DNA from: Rosa chinensis
Taxonomy: Eukaryota; Streptophyta; Magnoliopsida; Rosales; Rosaceae
NCBI RefSeq assembly: GCF_002994745.2
Contig: NC_037092.1
Location: 89,690,398-89,754,397, forward strand
Direction: 5' to 3'
DNA: 64,000 bases
Part shown: one piece after another, positions 25,501 through 36,539 of the stretch
How positions within the stretch are numbered: position 1 is the stretch's first letter
How the letters are laid out: each line of letters opens with the position of its first letter
The notes under the pieces: model-generated
What the model was told of the DNA's origin: nothing
What the model saw: the letters and a program-made list of their open reading frames with translations, nothing else
The model's database searches: none
Position numbers and translations under genes: made by a program

Positions 25501-27751
25501 CCCTCTACATACAAAACATTTTTTAGATAAGGAATTCCAGGAGTATTGACTGTTCCTCGTGCAAGTATTTTTGCCTTTCTCCCATCACCAAAGGTAACTG
25601 AACCTGTAGTGCTTTCATCTTCGAATGAGATAAACCGAGCTTTATCTCCAGTCATGTGTCTGGAGCAACCACTGTCCACATACCAGAAATCTTTTCGCTT
25701 GTCTGCCAAGGCAGTGAGTGCTACCAGGCAAGTTGCTTCAATGCATGTTGAGGAATTATCTGTACTTACACTTGTCATGAGACAGACATCATTAATAGAG
25801 TCAGTAGAATCAGAGTGATTAGAATGATGATTATTCAAGTCCTTTCTAATCCAGACAGGTTTATTTCTATTTTGCATGTTTGCTTTAGTAATCAGGCTAG
25901 CCAATTTGTTGATAAGCTCTTTCTGCTCTTTAAGCTCACAATGTAACGATTTTACAGATAGCTTTTCCTCACCAGATGGAATTGACATAAGTCTCTCATT
26001 GCATCTTGGTCTAATATGTCCTAACTTACCACAGTAATGACATGTAGGAATAAAAAACTTAAAAGTCGCATACCTGTTATGATTAGTAGGAGGCATCTGA
26101 TTCAACCTTACCTGAGTGACATTCTGAGAAGATTTTGGTTCCTTGTCAGCCCTTGTGATAGTATCCTTGATGACTTGGGTGATGGGATCATCTTTCTCCA
26201 ATTCCGAATTTGACTCTCTCACAAAGTGTGTGCCTTTGGAGCTTTCTCCAGAATATCCAAGTCCGAATGTATCATGGTGGGTTTTTCCGGAGTTGAACAA
26301 CCTATAAGCTGTTGCAAAGCTTATCTCAAACTTTGTGAACTTCTCTTGAGTGGACTTCAGCTCTTTCTGCAATGATTCATTTTCCGTTAGTAGGTTTAAG
26401 TTTAGAGCCTCCTGTCCTTTTACCTCAAGTTCAAGCATCTTGATTTTGTTTTTCAGTTCAGCGCATTGTATCTTCCAAGTCTGAGAGCTTTTGTCGCTTT
26501 GTGAGTTCTGCAGCTCTTCCATGAGTTTGTTCCTTTCTAGTTCCCACGTGTTCTGAGAGGTCCTCCATGCAAGTTCCAACTTCTCATTTTTAGCTTTTTG
26601 CAGCACAATTTCATCCTCCAAACCTGTATTTTTTATTAATGTGGCTTTTGACGCTTTATAGAGTTGTTTGCAGCGGACATTAGTTTCATCATCTGAGAAT
26701 TCTTCATCACTTTCAGATTCAAGTGAAAGAGACGACACGAAGGCAACATTTTCGATCTCCTGAGGTTCATCATCACTCCATGTCGAGAGGAGGGATCTAT
26801 TGTTGCTATTTCCATGCTTCCTGTTACCACAATCAGTAGAAATATGGCCATAGCCACCACATTCATAGCATTTTACTTTTCCAGATTTATTTGCTCTAAA
26901 ATTCCCTCTAACGTTGTTATCATTGTTAACAAAATTTTTCTTGGGAACATTGAAGCTTTGAGAGGAGGATTTATTCCTAAGAAACTTTTTGAACTCTTTG
27001 GTCAGAAGAGCAAGATCAAGTGGTTCGTCTTCCTCTTCTTGCCCTTTCACAGCCTTGAAAGCCACACCTTTGGATTTCTTTTCAGGTTTTAGTCTTAGTT
27101 CATAAGTTTTTAGATTTCCAATGAGTTCATCCAAAGGGTATTCATCAATGTCAAAAGAGTCCTCAATACTAGTGACTTTTGAGTGAAACTTTTCTGGTAA
27201 GGCTCTAAGTATTTCTTGACTACCTTATCTTCATCAAAAGGGGCACCTAAGCTACGACATTGACCAGTAATCTTTAGAATTCTACCATGAAAGTCATCCA
27301 CGGTTTCATCCTCTCCCATGGTCATAGTTTCAAATTCATAAATCAGACCTTGCAATTTTTGAGCACGTACCTTTTTGTTTCCTTCATATGTAGTCTGCAG
27401 CAGATCCCAAGCTTGTTTTGCAGTGTCGCAGTGACTAATCCTCAGTTTTTAACGTTCAGAGAGAGCAGTGAAAATGCTATTTTTTGCTTTGAAGTCAGCT
27501 TGAAGATCACGTACTTCGACGTCAGTCCAGTCCTTTCGTGGCTTAGGAATAGAGATTGATGAGCCCTCGCCTTTAGCTGGAATTATTGGCGTCTTCCAGC
27601 CATTTTCCACAATGTACTATACATGTTCATCTTGCGCATACAAGTATGATTTCATATATATCTTCCATTGAGTGTACTTTTCACATCCTCCATCAAACCA
27701 TGGAGGACTATTAACAGATCCACCAGCAGCCCTATCTCGATGTTGTTCCAT
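22566..27751 (-). pseudogene. gag-pol polyprotein of the copia element, inactivated
   Basis: Reading from an ATG at 27751: a gag capsid domain; a zinc knuckle CYECGGYGHISTDC; a second knuckle-like CHYCGKLGHIRPRC; the aspartic protease WYVDSGCSRHMTGD; the integrase zinc-binding HRRLGHVNY with C-x2-C; the integrase core RSDNGTEF; reverse transcriptase (FQMDVKTAFLNG, then YVDDIIFGS); and RNase H (HSDVDWGG, LSTAEAEYVAA, DNTSAI). In-frame stops lie at 27617-27619, 27449-27451, 24945-24947, 23388-23390 and 23181-23183, with a one-base frameshift near 27207. At least three stops look like single C-to-T or G-to-A changes of Trp, Gln and Arg codons, consistent with decay of methylated DNA. The element cannot make its own proteins. 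Confidence 0.92.
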
Positions 27752-27782
27752 CGTCCCTGCGATCTACTAGAAAAAATCTAGA

Positions 27783-27799
27783 ACCCGCTCTGATGCCAA
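27783..27799 (-). other. Primer-binding site of the copia element
   Basis: On the minus strand, TTTGGCATCAGAGCGGGTTC follows the 5' LTR directly. TGGCATCAGAGC matches the initiator-Met tRNA complement (TGGTATCAGAGC) with one change, the usual primer of copia elements. Confidence 0.8.
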
Positions 27800-27800
27800 A

Positions 27801-28604
27801 TGAAAATACCAAATGGAACGATATTGTGTTATAATCAAAAGAACAACATAACTATGAAAGTATTTGATCAATAGGGACACAGAAAATTGCTAACGCAGTG
27901 TAAACCTCTCCACTAAGGAAACTTCACTGCGTGGCTTTTAACGTAGCCAACACGAAAAATCAATCCAATATGAATCAAATGAGTTTACAGTATACAAGTT
28001 GTGTTGTTCATAACATACACATTCACTTAGCAACAGATGCTAACTTGATTTACAACTGATCTAACTATTACTTGATTGTCAATCTATCAACTCTAATCAA
28101 ATCACTGATCTTTCTTGTTCTCAATGTCTCACTAATCTTTGAGAATGATTTATGAAAGTACTGGACAACACAAGAGAAAGCATGAAACAAATAAAGAGAG
28201 TTTTCAGAAAAATGGTTTTTGACAAAAACCCATGGTTCAAGAGTGAACAATTGTTTTGAAAACCCTAAACATGTATTAGTTTCGAAGCCTTTTATACAAG
28301 AGGAAAACTCCCCCTCAAACAAATCCTTTCTTTAATCATCAAATAAGATAGATATAGAAAGATATCGAAACTTATTTGTTATGCATGCACAAAAGTCTTT
28401 AATGCAAAATGCACCAAATCAATTTAATAGACATGTAAATCAATTTAAATCGTGCAACATGATTTGGAATGAATATATATTAAACTCAAGATCAGTGAAT
28501 CAATTCTGCTTGATCATATCTTCCTCTTTGTTTCCTTGAAGCTCCGGTTTCCTTGTGACAATGGGAAATCATGTATTGAGTGGTAATTTCCCAATGTGCT
28601 TACA
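27801..28604 (-). repeat. 5' LTR of the copia element
   Basis: This 804 bp direct repeat of 19631-20445 begins TGAAAATACC and ends GCTTACA. The element's promoter should lie here, reading toward lower coordinates. Confidence 0.9.
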
Positions 28605-28856
28605 TTAAGGCATTCATAATTGCGATTTACAATTATGAACACGAACGGTTCAGGTTGGACAGATTCGGTTCGTCTATTGATTTAATCTAGTTAGATACCT
28701 TAACGATCATCAATTTAGCTAAAAATTTGCAGAGGTGATGTACTCATATATACCTAAAAACAGAACGATTAAGATGTGAATATGTGATCGAAAAGTGAGT
28801 CTAATAAGCGATCTCTTAAAATTGCAAAAAAAAAAAAAGATCCTTCACTAGAAGGG

Positions 28857-29488
28857 CCTTGTTGAGCTTCAAATGTATGTCAAGGCCCGAGATAAGCCCA
28901 AAGTATATACATACTGGTCCGGGCCTATAAACACTTTCAAATTTATTTACAACGCTGGACCAAACGGTCCCAGGTCGAGACATGTTGGGTCGGTTTTCCT
29001 AATTTTCGGGTTAAAATGCTCAGACCCTATTTGACCAAAAAAAAAAAAAAACTACTAAAGGGCCTGGCGATGTAAAGTAGGGATGATTGGGCCCCCCAAA
29101 GTTCTGAATAAGTGATTGGATGAGAATAGAGCGTGGTGCTGGCTTGGCATTTTGTAGGTAGAAATCTCCAGTAGCCAAGGGAGAAAGACGTCGACAGATT
29201 CAATTGGTTTGGGGAATCTGATTTCTGAATTCTGAATTCTGATAATACCAGCAAAAGGATTTTCTGAATTTCTGATCAAGTTTCTCAGCCTCAGCCCTCA
29301 GGTTGGTCCACAAAACGATCTATTAGTTTCCTTGTTGCCTTTAGATTCGCTATATCAGATTGGTTATTATTTACTTATACCTATATTTGCATCGATCTCT
29401 GTTCGCATTCGCATACGGATGCGTAATTCGAACGAGGTATGATTTGGCTCAATCTGATCTGTACCATGGATTGAGTGCAGGACCAAAG
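28857..29488. other. Intergenic upstream of the VOA1-like gene
   Basis: The promoter and 5' UTR of the plus-strand gene starting at 29489 should be here. GGCCCGGG-rich remnants near 28880-28990 resemble hAT subterminal sequence but have no paired end. No gene seen. Confidence 0.4.
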
Positions 29489-32400
29489 ATGAAGGCTGCT
29501 TTACCTTTGCTAGCATATTTGGTGGCTTTGTTGCTTGCCTCTCAGATTCCTTCAGGGCTTCCAATGCCCTCCACTTACAACACAGTGCCAGCTTTCCTCT
29601 GGTCACCGCACTACCATCAGTATGTGTTACCTCTTCTTACTATTTCAACTCAAGTTGGCAAGTCTCAGGCTGCTGTGTTCCATGTCACTTTAATTTACCT
29701 ATGCTGCCTTCCTATCAAATTGAGGTCCATTTAGTTTCAAGTAATACGGGTAGTCAGTTTCTACATCAAACACAATGGCAGTGCTGACTTCAGCTCGTCC
29801 AATCCATTCGAATCCGAAAATTAGTCTAGTCCTGTTCAGGCCAAATGATGCGCATGCAAATCCTCCTTTCAGGAGATGAAATATGACCTGGGAGACAACA
29901 GGGTGGCTACCCTGTGGGATTCATTTTTCTATTTTTAATCTAGCCCTTCAGTATAAGATTAAAAGAATCTATCTTTTGACTTTTGGATAGAGCCTTGCCA
30001 TATCGATATTCCTTACCGTGTCATCTCCTTTGATGGCAGTGTGCTGTGCACATAGAAATTTGATAAAATAATGGAACATTTTGGTAGCAACCATCTTAGG
30101 GGTTGAGGGTTGTTTTCTCTAATGTAATGCTCTTTGTTCTTAATTTGCTGATTATATGCTTTCAAATAACAGAGTCAAGGCAGCCATTAATTACCAGACT
30201 ATCTCTCCAAAGGATTTAGCAAAGTCTGTGCTTTCAGAAGGGGGCTGGTCGAACTTGCTGGTATTTTTTTCTTCCGTTTTCAGTGGTAGTTTTTGCAGTT
30301 CTTGTGATGTCGTAGACTTTATAACGTCTCGTTTCAATGAACTGCTAGAAGTACAAATCCACTCTTCTGAGTTTATATATATATATATATATTTTTTTTT
30401 TCCTTTTCACTCTATATTTATAATTCCTCTTCTTGATTTTATCTTATATATATCTTTCTTCATTTCCGTAGTGCCCTAGCAACGAAGTTCATCAGCCTTT
30501 GGACCTTGCTCTTGTCTTCGTTGGTACAGAGGTAACAACACTGGATACCCTCCTGTTATCATGTAACTTTCTTTATGTGTTCCAAATTCCAAAGAAATCC
30601 TTTTTATATTTGCTACCTGTTACTATAGCTGGAGAAATATGCAAAACTGAGTCAATAGTTTCATATGATTCATGACTTCCTGTGCTAACTTAAATTATTC
30701 TGGATTGTTTGTAAGCTCGAACTTAATCTGGCTATTCATGTTTGTTTAATTTTCATAGTACTTTATGTTTTCATATGTGGCGAATTAATGCACAGATGAT
30801 TTACTAGAATCAGCAGTCTGCTTGTTTTGCATTAAATATGAGACCAGGGGAAGGAAGTGAACGAATATTACATTCTTAAACAATTTACAATGAGTATAAC
30901 CATTACACTCTGTCACTGTCTAAGAACCATACAAGGCCTTAATGGTTATGATTGAGACAGCTTCACTTTTTGGATGTGGATTTGTTATTGACATTGTGAT
31001 ACAGTGAAAACCTTTTTGCTGTTGTTTATTTTTGGGGATACTGAAATAATTCCTTTGTTTCTTAGTTGCTATCTTCGGATATTTCTGCAAGCAAACATGC
31101 TGATCCAGCTCTTGTGGACTTACTCAAAGTAAGTAGAATTTGCTAAATTGAATTTAGTCTTTGGTTGGAATTTATGATTCAGGAGTCAGGTGACAAAACT
31201 ACTTTATTTTTCAAAATTTCTGCTTTATTAGCTAAAATTCTATGGTCTTGAACAGGTCTCTTTCACACAATCAAATTTCTCCATGGCATTTCCCTATATT
31301 GCTGCATCAGAGAAGGATGCTATGGAAAGTTCTTTAGTGTCAGGGATGTCAGAGATCTGTGGGCAGAATTTTGGATTCAATAATGTTTGTTTCTCGGAGT
31401 CATGCTCTATGGACAGTGATAATGTTCAAAAGCTTTCAGACCTGCATTCGGTCCATGTAAGTCAACTTGATAATTGTGTATTACATTATAACTTTTCAGA
31501 TATATCACAAAGATCTTATATATTTTGTTCCTCAAAAAATTGGACAGGATTATCTTCTTTCGAGGATGGAGAAAAGATCAAGTGGGGAAGCAGATTTGGT
31601 GGTGTTCTGCCACAAAGGATCTGATTCTTCAAAGGAACTAGAACACCCACATTCAGAGAGTAGGTTAAGTTGAACTGTACTAGTTGTTTATGTGATTAAT
31701 TTACTCAAATCACACTGGTCTAGGATATTTATTATAAGATTGGTCTAGGACAAAGCCATAACACATATTTGGTGGCTGTGCAGGTGAAATTTTCTCTGAG
31801 ATTATTAGTTCTGTGGATCAGTCTGGGGCGAAATATGCCGTTCTGTATGTTTCAGACCCCATTAAATCAATCCAATATCCTTCTCATCGAGAGTTAGAAA
31901 GGTTTCTCGCTGAAAGTGCCTCAGGAAATGCATCAGCCAATTCGACAGCCTGTGATGAAGTTTGTCAGATCAAATCATCACTTCTGGAGGGACTTCTAGT
32001 TGTAAGTTTGTCTTTTGTTTTTCCTCTTTTGGTTATTCTGTGGTTAAGTGTTTGTAGATAATGCTTCTAGGGACACTAATGGACCAAATTGCCACTGTTG
32101 TTGCCAGTGCTGCATGACGTTTTTTTTTTTTGTCTCATCCATATTTCTTACTTATAGACAAACTGTACCCTGGCATTTCTTAGGTATCTAATTTAAGTTG
32201 GTGGAACCTCTATCTTTATGCTAAAAAGTCTGTTTGGCCTCTACTAAATGTTTAATCTGTACACGCATAATTTGAACTAGTTCTTGTCCTTATAATTGTT
32301 TCCTTCTTTCTCCTTTGCACCATAAATGTGTGTGCACAGACCATACTTTGTAGGTTTGTAATGGCAACTATGCATGGTTCTATGATTTTTCTGGGGACAA

Positions 32401-32944
32401 TTCATATGTTCACCTTGTTCGCCCCCTTGTCATTAAACAATTTTCACCTTAAACTTTGATACTTGTAACAGTTCTTTTGGGACTTACCTTTTAAGGGTCA
32501 TCTCTACCAAATATCAAACAAATCGAAGATCGCTTCACCATCCAATTGTATCAAATAAATGGACGGTTTTGGCTACAATTAAGATCAGCATGATGAACCG
32601 TTCATGTATTTGACTCACGGATGACTAAAAGATCTCCAATTTGATTGGTCTTTTGCAGAGACAATCTTTACAATATGCTTTTCAACATGAAAGGTTTGGA
32701 TTATGAAAGTCTAAAGTGAGACTACATTAATTGCTAGTGTGCGAGCAAGTTAACCTCTGCGGTGAATTTAAGAATCATCCTTCTTTTGGGGTTCTTTACA
32801 ATACATAGTATGACTGGAGTTCTGATATTGTTTCTTTTTGCAATGGATCAGGCAATTGTTCTGCTTATAATCTTAATATCAGGCATCTGCTGTATGATGG
32901 GCATTGATACTCCCACGAGATTTGAGGCACCCCAAGAGTCTTAA
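29489..32944 (+). CDS. VOA1 / V-ATPase subunit S1-like membrane protein
   Basis: Eight exons with GT-AG junctions: 29489-29619, 30173-30260, 30472-30531, 31066-31128, 31256-31456, 31548-31659, 31784-32001, 32852-32944. The product begins MKAALPLLAYLVALLLASQI, a clear signal peptide, followed by LPMPSTYNTVPAFLWSPHYH. It continues with a luminal region (DLALVFVGTELLSSDISA, FSMAFPYIAASEKD, EADLVVFCHKGS, AKYAVLYVSDP) and ends in one membrane helix (IVLLIILISGICCMM) and a short cytosolic tail, GIDTPTRFEAPQES. This agrees with the uncharacterised plant transmembrane protein typified, from memory, by Arabidopsis At3g13410, whose C-terminal helix is placed in the VAS1/VOA1 family of V-ATPase assembly factors. 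A role in V-ATPase assembly in the ER is family inference. The frame is intact, and the start is set by the signal peptide. Confidence 0.88.
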
Positions 32945-34678
32945 CTTATTGCACGTGCATGATTTCTCATATCTGCTGTGGTGCTGGGTATTGTTGGGTT
33001 TCACTGGTTTGAGCATCACTCAGAGCAGTTGCTTGTTATATATAATTGCAGCGGGTGGTTGTTGCCTTGTAATATTGCTCAGGTTCATTCTATTATGTTG
33101 GTAATAATGCAATATTTCGTCAAGATTGCATGTCCATTTTAGGTTAGTTTGTAGAAGAATGTGTATCTTCTTGGTTATGGTTTTGACTTGCCTTTGTAAT
33201 TGAATAACTACAGAATTTTTTTTTTTATCATTTGTTATGATAGGGACAAAAAACAGAATAACATATCATTGCCTTTTTGAACATTTTTCATGCCGGTGTC
33301 CAAATGGCATGTGCTTGAAATGTAGGGGACCTCACCCCCATTCCTTTACAGTTCTTCAAGGTCTGACTAGAATGTGTGTATCATACCCAAAAAGACTAGA
33401 ATGTGTATCATACCCAAAAAGACTAGAATTGTTTTTTGGGCCAATCATATAAACGCATTACCATTTTTCGCAAAGCTATTGCTCATGAATTGAAAAATTA
33501 TTGTCATAAAAAAAAAAAAACTACCGTCATCCACGATAATTTTTTTAAGTTAGTGGCATATTTTGAAAAGTTTTTGTCAACAAATCAAAAATGTACTGTT
33601 AGAAACTACAAATACTGTTGATGAACTGAAAAGCTAGAGAATCGAAAAATTACTCACATATTCTTAAGTCAAACCTAACCCAATTAGGTATCCATTATCT
33701 AATCACATTTCAACGGTGGACTAGTGAAGATGTGTTTCACTCTTTGTCGCTTAGACACTTTTTTTTTTTGTTATATAAAATAATGGCTGAGTGAGCTACC
33801 ACTTCGGAGCTGGGAGCAACTTGGGTATAATCTCTCCTCAAGAGATGTTTTTCACAAGCTTAGGTTCGAACCAAAGACTTCCTATTACAAGGACAAGTGA
33901 ATCTGATGGCTGAAAATAAATGCACAGTTTTAAATTGTTATAGTTTCTACTTTTATATTGAATACATGTGGTTGAGATGCATTTGTCCCTCACAGTTACT
34001 TAAAACTGTTCCTTAGGTGAGCAAATCTCTTAATTTACCAATGATTTTAGCATTTCCCGACTTTAAAGGGTTGGCCTCCTTGGTAATACTCGTTGCAATG
34101 TTACAAGAGAGAGATCCCGGAATAAAGTATTTGAAGTCCTTGGTTTGTTTTCTTCCGTTGGGTTTGCATTTTCTTTCTTTGCTCAAACGGAGTTAGGACT
34201 TAGGATAAGGGAATTCCTGTGCTATTTCACTCTTACTTTTCTTTTTTGCCACCTGAAATTTACCACACCATTATATGTATCTGCAGATTGCAGAAATGTG
34301 CATGACTCATGAGAGAGACAGGAAGCTAGCTGTGTAACCAAATTAAATGCAGACAAAGACAGTATTGCTCGTTTGATCCCAAGTCTCGGCATAGTGTAGT
34401 GAAACACATGGCATTGGTCTGGCAGAGAACAAAGAGAAGAGCCCCTTCCAGCTTCCACATCTTTCTGATCAATTCATCACACACACCCCAACCAAAGTAA
34501 ATAAACAGTAAAACTTCCGGCGTTGATTATGGTACTCTGCACGCTCGATCTGACGGCTTCGTCTTTCGAAAAATGGCTCCTAGTGATGCAAGTGGGTTTT
34601 TTTAGTCACATCCATCATCATTTCCTTTGCAACGATGGAACCTTATCCTTACCTTGAGCTCAGCACACCCTTTACTCC
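32945..34678. other. Intergenic, no gene seen
   Basis: It starts with the 3' UTR of the VOA1-like gene. Near 33375-33430 a 25 bp phrase (ATGTGTATCATACCCAAAAAGACTAGA) is repeated in tandem. Sequence at 33780-33900 has weak tRNA-like box A and box B matches (GGCTGAGTGAG, GGTTCGAACC) but the spacing is too long for a tRNA. Confidence 0.5.
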
Positions 34679-34686
34679 TATATATT
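34679..34686 (+). promoter_or_regulatory. Possible TATA box of the MIR169 gene
   Basis: TATATATT stands about 200 bp before the mature miRNA. Plant pri-miRNA starts are usually within a few hundred bases of the hairpin, so it is suitably placed, but AT-rich DNA makes this weak. Confidence 0.3.
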
Positions 34687-34869
34687 GATGAAGATAATGC
34701 TTCCATTCCCCAACTAAACCATCCTCAATCTTTTCTTCATCCATCTATATAGTCCTCCAATCTCTAATCGATCAATATGATCCATAATGCCCGCATGAAT
34801 GATTAGGAAGCATGTATGCTTCATCCAGCTAGCCGCAGCAGCCTCTCGATCTATTGCCTTGCGTTAAGG

Positions 34870-35010
34870 TGTACAAGGTATTGTGCAGCCAAGGATGACT
34901 TGCCGTCCGTACGTTGTGATATTCTAGCTAGCTACCAAGTAGCAAGAATTTATCTATCGGAAGTTAGAAACTGAGGCTGGCAAGTTGTCTTTGGCTACAT
35001 GTTTCTTTCT
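34870..35010 (+). ncRNA. MIR169: MIR169 precursor hairpin
   Basis: CAGCCAAGGATGACTTGCCG at 34886-34905 is the conserved miR169 core, matching the a/b/c forms over the first 20 nt; the 21st base here is T. A well-paired star strand, GGCAAGTTGTCTTTGGCTAC, lies at 34979-34998 on the opposite arm. The loop of about 73 nt itself contains a small stem (ATTCT...AGAAT around 34921-34949). miR169 directs cleavage of NF-YA transcription factor mRNAs and responds to drought and nitrogen status; these are properties of the family, not of this locus. There is no open frame here and the mature strand is on the plus strand. The reverse strand would not give the conserved 5' base. Confidence 0.92.
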
Positions 35011-36539
35011 ACTCCTCATGCTAGGCCTTCAGTGATCGATACATATCACAATAGCTTCAGTTTTTCACCATTCCAGGTACTTATCACAACCCTACATACT
35101 CTGGGTTACATCTCTGGATCCATCTATATTATCAGAAAGTTGTTGTCATAACCACCGTTGCCCCAACGCCCACAATTCCACAAAGGCAATGGGCCGAGTT
35201 TTTCACAACTCAGTTCGCATAGCAAAATATCGTCCCTTTTTTTCGACGTGTAGACACACAAAACTCTATAGGTAGGACTTAAAAAGGACGATATCTTGCT
35301 ATGTCGACTAGACTGGGATAGAGTTGGACTCTAATACCACTTGAAAAAATCCAAAATTTTATAGAAAAGTGCTACGTAACACTTTTTAATTACTATATCT
35401 GGATCTAAATACCATAACTATTCCCAACTGAGACTTGAACTATATATAAATAAATACTTGAAGTCTCGCACATTATTCTGTCAATGTAATTGTAGGTTCT
35501 AAGTTCACCGAGTTTAATAAATCATTAAATAAAGTAAAACCTTGGACATTGTCTGCTTCTTTGGGGTCATCATCGCAAGTTGCAAGGTAGTTCTTTGGTC
35601 TATTTTGGTCTAGTTTGTTGTTTAGCCTATTGATTGGAATTTGCTGGCGTAGATTGCAATTAAACACAGATAAATCACTTGCTTGATTGATCAACTCGAT
35701 CAAATAGCAAGCTATAAGGTAATGACAGCTCTGTTACATTCCTGAGCAATTTTTCACCCCAACCATCCACAAGAAAAGAGTGAAAATGCATCAATCATAT
35801 GCAAACTTGAAAATGGGCCCCTCGCCAACAACCAGCTTTTGATGCTCTTGAGCAATTGAAGTGGTTTTGTCAAGAAGCAAAAATCCAATACTGGTTACCT
35901 GGACCTGTTTAACAAATGAAACAAATGCAATCTTGTTTGATGGTTTCTTTCTCATGAGGAGGATGAGCTAGCTTCCAGAGATAGCTCAAGGTTAGCTCAA
36001 TAGAGAAAACCAGTTCCCCGCTACGTGTGGAAAACTTCAACAGGCTTTTGGTCCTATGTGCAACAGAGACATAAATTCTTCCTTCAGCATTGAACCAGCT
36101 ATTCTTCTGATTTTTTTTTTTTTTAAATAAACAACCATATATGGACTTCCTTCTTTTCTTAGTTGCAAATACATTGTTGGTCTGAACTCTGAAATGGGAA
36201 TATATTTTCTCTTATTCAAAGCTTTTGACTGTATGGAAGGCAACATATGACCTCGTCTGGTCTTTGAGGCTTGGGAGTCCAGAATGACTGCTGAAATTCA
36301 ATTTCACATAAGGCAGGAGTTTTGAAGCTGTGAGCTCCTGCATTCAGTGATTCAGGTAAGTAACTTGTTCATAGTATCTCTCTGTGTTTGTTTTGGTTGC
36401 ACTTTCTCAACCCCCAATTCCTTATGGCTGCAGACATTGCAAAAGATATCTAAACTTATTCATTTGTTTACTATACAGAGTTCAGTTTCATATACAAAGG
36501 GGCTTCCATTACATTTACAGTTCCAGAAGAAGGAAAACT
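35011..36539. other. Intergenic between MIR169 and the kinesin gene
   Basis: The 3' part of the MIR169 transcript and the kinesin promoter and 5' UTR should lie here. The 5' UTR is probably spliced, since GT and AG sites occur near 36357 and 36478, but I cannot fix it. No other gene seen. Confidence 0.4.

Larger units (their letters stand above)
19631..28604 (-). mobile_element. Ty1/copia LTR retrotransposon, Sirevirus-like, decayed
   Basis: An 8974 bp element lying on the minus strand with two LTRs (19631-20445 and 27801-28604), both TG...CA, flanked by the 5 bp duplication TTAAG (19626-19630 and 28605-28609). The LTRs differ by one 11 bp indel and by roughly fifteen substitutions, so the insertion is fairly young on a genomic scale. 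Domain order on the minus strand is gag, protease, integrase, reverse transcriptase, RNase H, which is copia. Several polypurine tracts and an extra reading frame lie between pol and the 3' LTR, features described for Sireviruses. Five in-frame stops and one frameshift make it non-autonomous. Confidence 0.9.
19470..28856. mobile_element. Foldback element split by the copia retrotransposon
   Basis: Sequence at 19470-19630 is the reverse complement, with scattered changes, of sequence at about 28704-28856. For example TCGATCACATATTCACATCTTAATCGTTC on the left recurs inverted near 28760-28790, and TTTTAGGTATATATGAGTA likewise. Between the arms, once the retrotransposon (19631-28604) and its TTAAG duplication are set aside, only about 95 bp remain as loop. 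This is a MITE-like inverted-repeat element with arms of about 150 bp that was hit by the retrotransposon at the inner end of its left arm. Outer ends are approximate (CCCTTTTAATGAGGGAT against its mate), and I found no clear target duplication. Confidence 0.6.

Noticed and set aside
33780..33900. tRNA- or SINE-like box A and box B
   Set aside because: Spacing of about 80 bp is too long and no acceptor stem or poly(A)/T tail pairs with it.
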